DNA of 64,000 bases from Rhizobium sophoriradicis (GTDB lineage: Bacteria > Pseudomonadota > Alphaproteobacteria > Rhizobiales > Rhizobiaceae). Each line of letters begins with the position of its first letter. Position 1 is the first letter of the stretch. This document shows positions 8,556 to 17,250 of this stretch, piece by piece. Made by a program: the position numbers and the translations under genes. The notes beneath the pieces were generated by a model. It made no database searches, was not told the DNA's origin, and saw nothing but the letters and a program-made list of their open reading frames with translations. The DNA is taken from contig NZ_RQIH01000003.1 of assembly GCF_003939025.1 (NCBI RefSeq), positions 390,699-454,698 on the forward strand, in the 5' to 3' direction.

Positions 8556-8785
8556 CACGGGCCCCTTTCGCTGTTCGTTTCCTGCTCCCTCTGAAGTAAG
8601 AGCCGAACCGTCTATCTCCAGCCTATGCAGAATATTTCCTGCAGATGAGGATCGAGCCGCCGCATCGGCGGCGCTGGCCTTGGCAACGCATCGAGCCGCG
8701 GCCTCAATCAACGCGGCAGAAGTCCGAGCCGGCATAGAAATCGAGCCCGGCGCCGCCAGTTGAATCCAATTCTACGCGGCGTGGT

Positions 8786-8806
8786 TTTTGTGTCTTCAAC
8801 ACAAAA
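8786..8806. promoter_or_regulatory. Hairpin upstream of small hypothetical gene
   Basis: TTTTGTGT and ACACAAAA are perfect 8-base arms with a 5-base loop, 46 bases before the start at 8853. It could be an operator or a leader hairpin; nothing else in the sequence decides. Confidence 0.3.
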
Positions 8807-8852
8807 CTCGTGTCAGACTGCCATGCCTGCGCGACCATCGGGAGCCGAAGCC

Positions 8853-9068
8853 ATGCATAAGTTCACCGTATCAATTACCCGCGAGATCGAGGCCGATACC
8901 GCCGAGGAGGCCGCTCTGCTTCTGTATCAGGAATTATCAAAGGGGCCGATTCCTGACACCTACTCGGTCACCGACGAGACGCAGGTGACGACCGAGGTCA
9001 CGCTGGACCGGAATAAAGCTGACGAGTTTGCCAGCATCGATCATACCGCCGACCCCGGCAATTGGTAG
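8853..9068 (+). CDS. Small conserved-looking hypothetical protein
   Basis: The 71-residue protein begins [20 protein letters not shown] and is acidic overall. It has an alternating strand-helix pattern in which an opening beta strand is followed by the helix [21 protein letters not shown] lies 9 bases before the ATG. I recognise no named family. It sits just ahead of dapB and may be co-transcribed with it. Confidence 0.6.
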   Translation: MHKFTVSITREIEADTAEEAALLLYQELSKGPIPDTYSVTDETQVTTEVTLDRNKADEFASIDHTADPGNW

Positions 9069-9238
9069 ATGCCAGGCAGCCCCGAGAAGGCGCCGGGCCC
9101 GGCGCCGGCATCATTCTGATCGCTGTCTTCGCGGAAATACCGATCCTACTCGTTGTCTACACCATGGCTCTGTTTTATTTGCGTCCAGCTCGACAAAACC
9201 CCTCCGCCAGCGCTCACCCTCCTGAGTTAGGAAAGAAC

Positions 9239-10009
9239 GTGACCACACCAATCAAAGTAGCCGTCGCCGGCCCGAACGGCCGCATGGGCCGAGCCATCTT
9301 GTCGCTGCTGGCAGCCGATCCGGATTTTGCCTTCGTCGGCGGCATCGGCCGTGAGGCCGCCGCGGGCGCCGGGTTGATCGATCGTTCGGCTGCGATCGCG
9401 GCCGCCGACGTGATCCTGGATTTCACGACGGGAGCTGCTGCCGCCGAACTTGCCGGTCTATGCGCCGCGGCGGGCGGACCGGCTCTGGTGATCGGCGCCA
9501 CCGGTTTCGAGCCGGACGAAGTCGAGCGGATCGCCGAGGCCGCGCGCACCATTCCGATCCTGCGCTCCGGCAATTTCTCGATCGGTGTCAACATGCTGGT
9601 CGGCCTCGTTATTCAGGCCGCGCGCGCCCTTCCTGCCCATGGTTGGGATATCGAAATCCTGGAAGCGCATCACAACAAGAAGATCGACGCGCCATCCGGC
9701 ACGGCGCTGATGCTCGGCGAAGCGGCTGCCGAAGGACGCGGCGTTTCGCTCGCATCCGTCGAGCGGCACGGCCGCGACGGCATCACCGGTGAGCGGCCGC
9801 CCGGCGAGATCGGCTTTGCCGTGCTGCGCGCCGGCGGGCTCGTCGGAGAACACAAGGTGCTGTTTGCCGCCGCCGAGGAAGTTCTCACGCTTTCGCATTC
9901 GGCTCTCGATCGCGGCATGTTCGCCCGCGGTGCGCTTGCCGCTGCCCGCTGGATCGCAGGGCGCGCGCCCGGCGAATACAATATGCGGGACGTCCTGGGC
10001 TTGACGTGA
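9239..10009 (+). CDS. dapB: 4-hydroxy-tetrahydrodipicolinate reductase
   Basis: DapB reduces the cyclic product of DapA with NAD(P)H in the lysine/diaminopimelate pathway. The protein has the Rossmann motif [12 protein letters not shown], the segments LDFTTGAA and VIGATGF, the catalytic [15 protein letters not shown] loop and [15 protein letters not shown] at 9239 is chosen because AGGAAAG lies 4 bases upstream and residue 1 then falls at the normal family position, giving 256 residues. The frame runs on upstream through a stretch that would encode a hydrophobic segment; that is treated as untranslated. No other dap gene is nearby, so this may be a second dapB copy. Confidence 0.92.
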   Translation: MTTPIKVAVAGPNGRMGRAILSLLAADPDFAFVGGIGREAAAGAGLIDRSAAIAAADVILDFTTGAAAAELAGLCAAAGGPALVIGATGFEPDEVERIAEAARTIPILRSGNFSIGVNMLVGLVIQAARALPAHGWDIEILEAHHNKKIDAPSGTALMLGEAAAEGRGVSLASVERHGRDGITGERPPGEIGFAVLRAGGLVGEHKVLFAAAEEVLTLSHSALDRGMFARGALAAARWIAGRAPGEYNMRDVLGLT

Positions 10010-10042
10010 GAAGGGCGGATAGACACTGCCCGCACGATCAGC

Positions 10043-10074
10043 CTTCATCCTGAGGTGCCCCGAAGGACGAGGGC
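10043..10074. repeat. Interspersed repeat RA, copy 2 (short)
   Basis: CTTCATCCTGAGGTGCCCCG joins directly to AAGGACGAGGGC and lacks the central GGGGCCTCG of the full-length copies. It covers the last ten codons of the leftward gene ending at 10045. Confidence 0.75.
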
Positions 10075-10992
10075 TGGTGATCGGAGTATCGCCGACGCGA
10101 CAACGACTTCCGTTCCAGCCAGACCCACCGAGCAGAACAGCGTTATCTCCTCGGACGATCGCCGTCCGGCCGCTTTCCCGGCAATGATGTCGGCAAGATC
10201 GGCCATGCGATCATCGTTGCCGGAGCCGGTGAGGAAAAACGGCGAAGCATAGGCGCGCGCCTGTTCAAGGGAGTCCGTCGCGATTACGGCTGCGGCATCG
10301 GCGACATCCAACCCGAGTTCGTATCCTTGAAGCGTTTTCGGGCCGACGGTGGTGACATGCACGCCGGGCTTCAAATCCCCGGCATGGACGACAGGCGTTT
10401 GGCTCGTGGTTGCGCAGATGACGATGTCGGCGTCATCAACGGCTTTCGAGACGCTGTCGACCGGTTCCACATCAAGCCCCAGGGCCTGCTGCATCTCGCT
10501 TGCGAAGGCTGCGCGATTTGTCTCGTCGCGGCTATAGACGCGGGCGCGGTCGAGATTGCGAACGGCGGCCGCCGCGGCAAGCTGGGTTCGCGCCTGCGCC
10601 CCACTGCCGATGATCCCGATATTCCGGGCATCAGGCGCGCCGAGATGGCGGATGGCGAGCCCTCCGATGGCGCCGGTCCTGAGACTGCCGAGGCGCTCGC
10701 CGAGAATGACGCCCTCGAGCTTGGCGTCGTCGGCCGACCACACGGCGACGATTTGCGTATGCTCCGCCCCATTGAATGTGTCGTAGACGCGAAAACCGGC
10801 GATCGGTTTCTCGCCCATGAGGCCGCCGACCGTGAAAACGAGATCGCCTCGATCGGGGAACGAGACATGATGCCGAGGCGGAGAGATCAAGCGATTGCAG
10901 GCTTTCGCGAGAAACGCGGCCTCGAGCGCGTCGATGGCGATGGACATCAAAGCGCCGCCGACCAGATCCTCGTCTTTCAGAATTTTCGTCAT
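10045..10992 (-). CDS. Ornithine cyclodeaminase/mu-crystallin-family protein
   Basis: The 315-residue protein has the family's substrate-binding N-terminal part (RHHVSFPDRGDLVFTVGG), the arginine-containing segment GSLRTGAIGGLA and a Rossmann motif IGIIGSGAQARTQL, followed by DIVICATTSQTPV. Members include ornithine cyclodeaminase, alanine dehydrogenase and imine reductases, so the exact reaction is open. GGGAGGTG precedes the ATG at 10992. The last residues (PALVLRGTSG) are encoded by repeat RA, which suggests that the natural end was replaced or extended by the repeat. Confidence 0.88.
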   Translation of the reverse strand: MTKILKDEDLVGGALMSIAIDALEAAFLAKACNRLISPPRHHVSFPDRGDLVFTVGGLMGEKPIAGFRVYDTFNGAEHTQIVAVWSADDAKLEGVILGERLGSLRTGAIGGLAIRHLGAPDARNIGIIGSGAQARTQLAAAAAVRNLDRARVYSRDETNRAAFASEMQQALGLDVEPVDSVSKAVDDADIVICATTSQTPVVHAGDLKPGVHVTTVGPKTLQGYELGLDVADAAAVIATDSLEQARAYASPFFLTGSGNDDRMADLADIIAGKAAGRRSSEEITLFCSVGLAGTEVVVASAILRSPALVLRGTSG

Positions 10993-11087
10993 GGCACACC
11001 TCCCGCTCATGCCGCATCCTGCGACCCCAACCGCGGTTGAGGTCAAGAGGCGAGATAAACCGTTACGCGAAGAAACCTGTGTGAAGC

Positions 11088-11594
11088 CTAATCGACGATA
11101 CGGCGCGCCATCATCACGTCATCGATCTCCCTGCCCTCCTCCAGCACCCCACCGGGAATCCTGCCGACCTCCGAGAAGCCCTGGCGCTGGTAGAAGCGAA
11201 TTGCCGCGGGGTTCTCCGCGCTGACGAAAAGTTCGAGCTGCCGAATCCCAGTCGCGCGCGCATGATCGGCAACCACGTCCAGCAATCTGCCTGCAAGACC
11301 GGTCCCGCGCAGGCTCTTGCTGATGTAGACCATGATGATCGTCGCACGATGAGACATTTTGCTCGAGCGCTGCCGAAGCAGGCCGGTTATGCCGACAGGT
11401 TCGCCGTCCTGGAACGCCACGAACACCGGCTCATTCAAGCGACTGCGCCACTCTTCCTGCGAAAGAGCCTCCCAATCTTCGAGGCGGCTGGCAAAGGAGG
11501 ACGGTTCCACACGAAGCGCTTCCAGGCGGATGCGCCGGAAAGTCTCCACCTCGTCTGCCTCAATAAGCCTGATCGTCACACAGCTCACATCCAT
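11088..11594 (-). CDS. GNAT-family N-acetyltransferase
   Basis: The 168-residue protein has the acetyl-CoA-binding motif A. SKSLRGTGLAGRLLDVVADH carries the R/Q-x-x-G-x-G/A pattern, and ELFVSAENPAAIRFYQRQGF is the motif B end. The ATG at 11594 has a near-perfect AGGAGG five bases upstream, so the longer frame starting at 11609 is not used. The acyl acceptor is unknown. There is no operon partner. Confidence 0.92.
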   Translation of the reverse strand: MDVSCVTIRLIEADEVETFRRIRLEALRVEPSSFASRLEDWEALSQEEWRSRLNEPVFVAFQDGEPVGITGLLRQRSSKMSHRATIIMVYISKSLRGTGLAGRLLDVVADHARATGIRQLELFVSAENPAAIRFYQRQGFSEVGRIPGGVLEEGREIDDVMMARRIVD

Positions 11595-11827
11595 CGCAAC
11601 CTCCTGCAATCAACCCGATACTGTCAATACTGACAGTTGGGGCCAATGCAATCGAGGCCGGTACGATAATCGTGATGCGGCAATGCAGCCGTATTGACGC
11701 CCAACCTCAGGTCGCCGGCACCGAAGCATGGAGCAACCTGAAATTGCCGACCGTTTTCTTTAGGCTGTACACTTTGATAGTCGCAGCAACCGGAGACAAG
11801 CATGAGCAGCGTTACCAGACTTCGGCT
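11595..11827. other. Intergenic stretch, nothing recognised
   Basis: Short open frames here lack ribosome sites and family resemblance. CTGTCAATACTGACAG, a compact dyad (CTGTCA/TGACAG), lies about 30 bases upstream of the GNAT gene and could be an operator for it. Confidence 0.3.
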
Positions 11828-12133
11828 TCACTGCATCGGCGTTCCCACCCGACCGCCCTTTCGTGCAACCGATGAATTGAATGGATCCTCCGCCGGCGAA
11901 TTCGTTGGCCGGAGGTCCCATTGATCGGACCGCTGAACGGGCGGTTGATGAGGGGCAGGCGCAGGAGTTGATCCTACGACCAGGTCATCCGGCCGGATCG
12001 GCGCACTGCCGACCGTCCCGGTCGCAGTGTCGTCGATCATTCGCTCGGCGACAAAATGGTTCGACCCGTCCGTGTCGAACGGCGCGATTTGATGGATGAC
12101 GACGAGAAGGACTAACCCAACCGTCGAGCACAC
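11828..12133 (-). CDS. Possible small membrane-anchored protein with damaged start
   Basis: The frame encodes a hydrophobic helix (ALVCSTVGLVLLVVIHQI) followed by a Pro/Asp-rich, probably periplasmic tail. The only in-frame start codon is GTG 12133, which would cut the helix short; the helix continues upstream as ALRYFVLY. Just upstream, GAGGGATATGCACTGAG carries a ribosome site and an ATG one base out of frame. Adding one G there would give MALRYFVLY. So either GTG is used or a one-base deletion has broken the start. I recognise no family. Confidence 0.35.
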   Translation of the reverse strand: MCSTVGLVLLVVIHQIAPFDTDGSNHFVAERMIDDTATGTVGSAPIRPDDLVVGSTPAPAPHQPPVQRSDQWDLRPTNSPAEDPFNSSVARKGGRVGTPMQ

Positions 12134-12394
12134 GAGCGCGTAGAGAACAAAATATCTCAGTGCATATCCCTCGCTGATTGGCAGAACGACATTGACAGAA
12201 CTGCGAATGATATTTCCATATCTTTGAGCGATACTTACAGAAAAGGCAATGGATTTTAAAGTTACCCGGAATGATTAAAAGACACAGCAGGAAATCGCTA
12301 ACAATATTTAAAATCACCTCACGTAATGATCGATTTTATCCTACGTGTCGCGGCTAACGCGAGGGATCCTCATATAACGGCTAATTCCACACGC
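12134..12394. other. AT-rich intergenic stretch
   Basis: This is lower in GC than its surroundings and holds no convincing gene. It contains the putative upstream region of the small membrane protein on the minus strand. Confidence 0.3.
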
Positions 12395-13213
12395 TCACAT
12401 CCTCCGGTACCGCGCCCGAAATTGGCTTGGGCTGCAACTTTCACGCTCGTGAAAGAGGCGCGAGAAATAAAACGGATCGTCGATGCCGATCCCGGCGGCG
12501 ATGGTTTCAATCTTTTCATCGCTGGTGGCCAGCAATTGCTTGGCATGGTCCATGCGGATCCGAAGCTGAAATGCCTTAGGCGGCAAACCCGTCTCAGCCA
12601 CGAATTTGCGCCGCAGCGTGGCCGGCGACATCCCGTGCTCCACGGCGAAGGCGGCAAGGTCGAGCGGCTGTAGCGCCCTCCCCCGCAACGTCTCGATGAT
12701 GTCGCCGGCATCAACCTGGCGTCCGCTCACCGCAGCGCTCGTCTCCTTTGCGGCCAAGATCACGATGTTATGCAGCGCCGATGCCGCTGAGGCCTGACCG
12801 AGAGGGGTGTCGTTGATGAGATCGGCCTGCAGAGATGCGAAGAGCCGCGCCACCTCCTCGACATGGCGCAGCGCCACCACGGGCTGCCGCTCGGCGATCA
12901 GGTGCAGGCGCACGAAATCACGCGTGAACGAGCCGTCGAACAGCGCCCATCGCTCATCCCAGCCGGCCTCATCCGGCCCATAGGAATGGAGGCGATTGGG
13001 AAAGAGCCAGAAGAGCGCCGGTGCCCCGATATGCCGGCGCCCGCCAGCGGCGGTTTCCAGAAAACCCTGCCCGCGCTCCACCAGCACCACTGCAAAACTC
13101 GGCAGCTTCCTCCTCATTACGGCATGGCGTGCATGCTGTCTGCCGCTCCCGGTGACGGCAAGCCCGCCGGCCGCGTCCAGCGGCGACCGATAAATCGCCT
13201 CAGCCGCTCTCAT
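12395..13213 (-). CDS. AraC-family transcriptional regulator
   Basis: The 272-residue protein has an N-terminal cupin-like sensing domain (FAVVLVERGQGFLET, PALFWLFPNRLHSYGPDE) and a C-terminal double HTH. The HTH part contains LAAFAVEHGMSPATLRRKFV, TGLPPKAFQLRIRMDHAKQL and the family signature IAAGIGIDDPFYFSRLFH. It is divergent from the PhyH-type dioxygenase at 13311 with 97 bases between, so it probably activates that gene run. The ligand is unknown. Confidence 0.9.
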   Translation of the reverse strand: MRAAEAIYRSPLDAAGGLAVTGSGRQHARHAVMRRKLPSFAVVLVERGQGFLETAAGGRRHIGAPALFWLFPNRLHSYGPDEAGWDERWALFDGSFTRDFVRLHLIAERQPVVALRHVEEVARLFASLQADLINDTPLGQASAASALHNIVILAAKETSAAVSGRQVDAGDIIETLRGRALQPLDLAAFAVEHGMSPATLRRKFVAETGLPPKAFQLRIRMDHAKQLLATSDEKIETIAAGIGIDDPFYFSRLFHERESCSPSQFRARYRRM

Positions 13214-13310
13214 ATTGAGCGAAAAGTCCAGCTATGACTTTCCTCCATGTCCTCAGGTCCTTTTTATCGCCTATTTGGAGACACAATAATCCAAGCGATG
13301 GGTGGGCGAA

Positions 13311-14231
13311 ATGTCAATTTCTGCAAATGCCGAGGCGCGAAAAACCGATCTTTCCCTTGCCGCCCATGGCCGGACGATCCCGGCGGAAAGGCTTGGCCCG
13401 CTTCAGCCGACCGACCCGGCTGTCGGTATCGAGGCCATCCGCCGCCGCTATGAGGAGGACGGCTACGTCTGGCTGAAGGGCCTCCTGCCGCGCCCCGAAG
13501 TGATCGATTTTCGCCGCTGGGTCTTCTCCCGCCTTGCCGAAACCGGGCTGCTGGCACCAGGCCATGATCTTGCTCTCGGCATCGCCGCCGCCGAAGGCGT
13601 CGACTGGAGCCTGGCCGACCGGCGGCTGATGTCGATCGTCCGCTCGGCCGCCTATGAAGGTTTCTGCGCCCAGCCGCCGCTCGTGCGCTTCATGGACGCC
13701 TTTCTCCAAGGCATTTCCTACCTCCATAAGCGCAAGCTGATGCGCTATACCAAGCCGGGCACGGCGACGGCCACTCCGGCCCATTACGATCTCGTCTACC
13801 TCCGCGGCGGCACCAACCGGCTGGTGACTGCCTGGATTCCGATCGGCGACATCCCGGTCGAAATGGGTGGCCTCGTCTATCTCGAAGGCTCGCACGCCAT
13901 CGGGCGGGGCATGGAGGCCGAATTCCGACGCCGCAGCGGCGATCTCTCGCCGGAGGAGCGGATCAGCGCCTATAACAGCCATATGGCCGAAGGCGGCTGG
14001 GTCTCGAAGGATCTGCCCGACATGGCCGAACGCTTCGACACCCGCTGGCTGGCCGCCGATTACGAAGCCGGTGACGTGGTCCTGCATTCGCCCTACATGA
14101 TCCACGCCGCCACCACCAACCAGGATCCCGCCGGACGCCTGCGCCTCTCCACCGACATCCGCTTCCAGAACGTCGATGACGAAATCGACGCCCGCTGGAA
14201 CAATCACTGGAGCCTCGGGGATATGCTGTAG
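13311..14231 (+). CDS. Phytanoyl-CoA dioxygenase (PhyH)-family protein
   Basis: The 306-residue Fe(II)/2-oxoglutarate dioxygenase has the iron ligands in HYDLVYLRGG (HxD) and a distal His in SPYMIHAATTN. The 2-oxoglutarate-binding Arg follows in GRLRLSTDIRFQ. The N-terminal part contains YEEDGYVWLKGLLP, typical of PhyH. ATG 13311 is preferred over the in-frame GTG at 13302 because GGTGGG lies just upstream. PhyH enzymes hydroxylate diverse small molecules or lipids. A PLP decarboxylase and a methyltransferase follow on the same strand. Confidence 0.88.
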   Translation: MSISANAEARKTDLSLAAHGRTIPAERLGPLQPTDPAVGIEAIRRRYEEDGYVWLKGLLPRPEVIDFRRWVFSRLAETGLLAPGHDLALGIAAAEGVDWSLADRRLMSIVRSAAYEGFCAQPPLVRFMDAFLQGISYLHKRKLMRYTKPGTATATPAHYDLVYLRGGTNRLVTAWIPIGDIPVEMGGLVYLEGSHAIGRGMEAEFRRRSGDLSPEERISAYNSHMAEGGWVSKDLPDMAERFDTRWLAADYEAGDVVLHSPYMIHAATTNQDPAGRLRLSTDIRFQNVDDEIDARWNNHWSLGDML

Positions 14232-14463
14232 CGACGACGGCCGCACAGGAACGAACGGACCTGCACCCATCCAATCGCCCTCAGGATCTCGGCGCTGCCC
14301 ATTTCCTGATTGCCGACCGAATGCCTCGCAAATAGGTCGTGGTGCCCGCCTGTTCAGAGGAGCGCCAAGACAGCGTCGGCAAGATCGGCTAGACTGCCTG
14401 CGTCAACAGCTTGCTTTGAGGAGGTTCTGTCAGGGGCCGGCAGCCGTTGGCGCGGGGGATCCG

Positions 14464-15867
14464 ATGTCGGCAATCGCAACTCTGTTTCAGGAGGCCGCCC
14501 GGCTTGCGGCCGGGTTTCGGGAAAAAGCCTTTGCCCGCCATGTGCCAAGCAGCGATTACGCCGCCTGTCTTGCCGTCTTCGACGAGCCGCTTTCGGCGAC
14601 GGGCGCCGATATGCTCGATGTCATCCGGCAGCTCTCCGACGGCGCCGAACCCGGACTGCATGCAACCACCGGTCCACGCTTTTTCGGCTGGGTCATCGGC
14701 GGCTCCCATCCGGTCGGTGTCGCAGCCGATTTCCTCACCAGCGCCTGGGGCCAGAATGCCGGAAACCATTTCGCCGCTCCGGCTGCGGCAGCCGTTGAAA
14801 CCATAGCGGCGCGGTGGCTTCTCGACCTCCTGAAACTGCCGGCTGAAAGCTCGGTCGGCTTCGTGACCGGCGCCACGGTGGCAAATTTCACCTGCCTTGC
14901 CGCCGCCCGCGGCGAGGTGTTGCGAAAAGTCGGCTGGGATGCGGATGCCGACGGCCTGTTCGGCGCACCTGAGATCACCGTGCTGATCGGCGACGACGCT
15001 CACACAACCGTCTTCTCCGCGCTTCAGTTCCTCGGTCTCGGACATGACCGTGTACTGCGCCTGCCCACCGACACGATGGGCCGGATCGACCCGGCGGCAC
15101 TTCCCGGCGCACTCGAGGCGGTCGACGGCCCCTTGATCGCCGTTCTTCAGGCCGGTCAGATCAATACCGGCGCTTTCGACGATTTTGTCAGGCTCATTCC
15201 GCCTCTGAAGGCGAAAGGCGCCTGGGTGCATGTCGACGGCGCCTTCGGATTGTGGGCGCAGGCATCGGCGAAGGTGAGCCATCTCAGCCGCGGCATCCAA
15301 GCGGCCGACAGCTGGGCGACCGACGGCCACAAATGGCTGCAGACGCCTTATGATTGCGGTTATGCGATCGTGCGCGACGAACTCGCCCATCGCCGCGCCA
15401 TGACGATCGCCGCAAGCTATCTGCCGCTCGCCGGCGAAGGCGAGCGTGATCCCTCCCATTACGTGCCGGAGCTTTCGCGGCGCGCCCGCGGTTTTGCCAC
15501 CTGGGCGATGCTGAAACATTTCGGCCGCAACGGCATCGAGGCCCTCGTCGACCAATGCTGCGCCTCGGCCCGTCTGATGGCCGACCGGCTCGCGCGCGAA
15601 CCCGGCATCGCCATTCTGAACGAGGTGGCGCTGAATCAGCTCGTCATCCGTTTCGGAGCCGATCGCCCGGACGACGAAAGCAACGCGCTGACGCGAAAGA
15701 CGATCGAAAAGATCCAGGCGGACGGGATGCTCTTCGCCGGTGGCGCCAAATGGCGCGGCCGCGACGTCCTGCGCCTCTCCGTCACCAACTTCCAGACGAC
15801 ATCGGATCAGGCCGAACTGGCGGCGGAGAGCATCATCGCTGCGTTCAGGAGCGTCAGCCGAGGGTGA
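14464..15867 (+). CDS. PLP-dependent group II amino-acid decarboxylase-like protein
   Basis: The 467-residue protein belongs to the aromatic-amino-acid/glutamate decarboxylase fold. It contains TGPRFFGWVIGGSHP, the PLP-ring contact region with HTTVFSALQFLGLG, the Asp of VHVDGAFGLWA, and the PLP-binding lysine in DSWATDGHKWLQTPYDCG. The start ATG 14464 follows GGGGGAT. The frame upstream to 14176 overlaps the dioxygenase and is not used. Substrate is unknown; members act on glutamate, tyrosine, tryptophan, 2,4-diaminobutyrate or related compounds. Confidence 0.88.
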   Translation: MSAIATLFQEAARLAAGFREKAFARHVPSSDYAACLAVFDEPLSATGADMLDVIRQLSDGAEPGLHATTGPRFFGWVIGGSHPVGVAADFLTSAWGQNAGNHFAAPAAAAVETIAARWLLDLLKLPAESSVGFVTGATVANFTCLAAARGEVLRKVGWDADADGLFGAPEITVLIGDDAHTTVFSALQFLGLGHDRVLRLPTDTMGRIDPAALPGALEAVDGPLIAVLQAGQINTGAFDDFVRLIPPLKAKGAWVHVDGAFGLWAQASAKVSHLSRGIQAADSWATDGHKWLQTPYDCGYAIVRDELAHRRAMTIAASYLPLAGEGERDPSHYVPELSRRARGFATWAMLKHFGRNGIEALVDQCCASARLMADRLAREPGIAILNEVALNQLVIRFGADRPDDESNALTRKTIEKIQADGMLFAGGAKWRGRDVLRLSVTNFQTTSDQAELAAESIIAAFRSVSRG

Positions 15868-15969
15868 TGCCACGGCGGCGTAGCCGCTATCCTGTTCCGT
15901 TCGCCTTCCCATTGCCCATAGACTGCAACTATAGCTTGCCGCCCGTTCGAACCGGGCAAGGAGAGAGCC

Positions 15970-16755
15970 ATGAACGCCAATGACGTTGCCGCCCATTGGG
16001 AGAGCAATGCCGAGACCTGGACGATCTATTCCAGGGCAGGTTACGACAAATATCGCGACGCGCTGAACACACCGGCTTTTCTGAACATGCTGCCGCCTGT
16101 CGCGGGCCTGGCAGGACTCGATCTCGGCTGCGGCGAAGGTTCCAATACCCGCGCCGTCGCTCGTCTCGGCGCCCGCATGACGGGCCTCGATATTGCCCCA
16201 ACCTTCATTCGCTATGCCCGCGAGAGCGAGACCCAGGCGCCGCTGGGCATAGACTACGTGCTCGGCGACGGCCAGAGCATCGACTTTCCAGAGGCGAGCT
16301 TCGACTTCGTTACCGCCTTCATGTCGATGATGGACATGGCCGACCAGCGTGGCGTGCTGAAGGGCGTGCACCGTATCCTCAAATCCAGCGGCTTTCTGCA
16401 GTTTTCTATTTTGCATCCATGTTTCGTGCCGCCCAAGCGCCGCAATGTCCGCAACGAGGCAGGCGAGCCGATCGCAGTCGAAATCGCCGAGTATTTCGAC
16501 GAGAGCGACGGCCGGATCGAGCGCTGGATCTTTTCATCCATACCTCAAGCCGAACGGGCGGCGCTGACACCATTCTCCATACCGCGCTTTCACCGCACGC
16601 TTACGACTTGGGTGTCGATGATCGTCGAAGCCGGGCTTGTCATAGAAGCCTTCGGCGAACCCATGGCTTCAGCTGAAGTGGCGCTGGCCGAACCCCTCGT
16701 TGCCGACACACGCATTGCGCCGATCTTCCTTCATGTCAGAGCGCGCAAGCCATGA
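15970..16755 (+). CDS. Class I SAM-dependent methyltransferase
   Basis: The 261-residue methyltransferase has motif I GLDLGCGEGSNTRAVARLGA, the acidic loop MTGLDIAPTFIRYAR, and motif II/III YVLGDGQSIDFPEASFDFVT followed by the post-I helix. It resembles UbiE/COQ5-like small-molecule methyltransferases. It starts 102 bases after the decarboxylase, with GGAGAGAGCC upstream of the ATG. The acceptor is unknown. Confidence 0.9.
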   Translation: MNANDVAAHWESNAETWTIYSRAGYDKYRDALNTPAFLNMLPPVAGLAGLDLGCGEGSNTRAVARLGARMTGLDIAPTFIRYARESETQAPLGIDYVLGDGQSIDFPEASFDFVTAFMSMMDMADQRGVLKGVHRILKSSGFLQFSILHPCFVPPKRRNVRNEAGEPIAVEIAEYFDESDGRIERWIFSSIPQAERAALTPFSIPRFHRTLTTWVSMIVEAGLVIEAFGEPMASAEVALAEPLVADTRIAPIFLHVRARKP

Positions 16756-16827
16756 GCCCGCCGCTATCGAGGTTGGGATCGAACGTCAAGGAACTCAGAA
16801 TTGCGCTTCGTGACTGGCGGCCCACTG

Positions 16828-17250
16828 TCATCGTCGAACGGCGATGACGGAGCTCGCGCGGTAACGCGACAGCTGTACCCGGTTGGATTGATTGCCGCCG
16901 AACAGATAGACGTATTGACGCCGCTGGTCGAAATGGTCGAACAGGCTGACGTGGAAACGCCTGCCGCTTCGGATCACCACCACGTCGCCACGCCTGGCCG
17001 AGCGGGCGAAAACGGGCTTGCCGAAGTTTTTCCAGGAGACCGCCATATTTGGATTTGCCGGCGGCTGCCGCGAGGATCGTTTGGCGATGAAGGCGAGGAA
17101 GGCGCCGCACCACGACGTTCTGCGGGGATTGATGTCGAGGAAAGAGATCGAGCGTTCGTGCATGCGGTCGTATCTGGAAGCCGTACGCAACATATCGGCC
17201 TTACAGGGGATGGCGAAAAGCGTGAGGGCCATGACGAGAATAATTTTCAT
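16828..17250 (-). CDS. Secreted TIGR02594-like (CHAP/NlpC-P60-fold) protein
   Basis: The 140-residue protein has a signal peptide (MKIILVMALTLFAIPCKA). The mature domain shows SWCGAFLAFIAKRS with a candidate catalytic Cys, SWKNFGKPV, GDVVVIRSGRRFHVSLF with a candidate His, and the closing YLFGGNQSNRVQLSRY. This order matches the TIGR02594 family, which is related to CHAP and NlpC/P60 cysteine peptidases. A role in peptidoglycan turnover or as an exported hydrolase is inferred. Most members I know are phage- or cytosol-encoded without a signal peptide, so the secretion signal is of interest. Confidence 0.8.
   Translation of the reverse strand: MKIILVMALTLFAIPCKADMLRTASRYDRMHERSISFLDINPRRTSWCGAFLAFIAKRSSRQPPANPNMAVSWKNFGKPVFARSARRGDVVVIRSGRRFHVSLFDHFDQRRQYVYLFGGNQSNRVQLSRYRASSVIAVRR

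Noticed and set aside
9062..9238. In-frame extension of dapB encoding a hydrophobic segment
   Set aside because: DapB is a soluble enzyme whose normal N-terminus falls exactly at GTG 9239 with a good ribosome site; the extension starts at TTG without one.
14389..16416. Leftward frame of 675 codons
   Set aside because: It is wholly antisense to the decarboxylase and methyltransferase, which have clear motifs; the long frame results from GC-rich codon bias.
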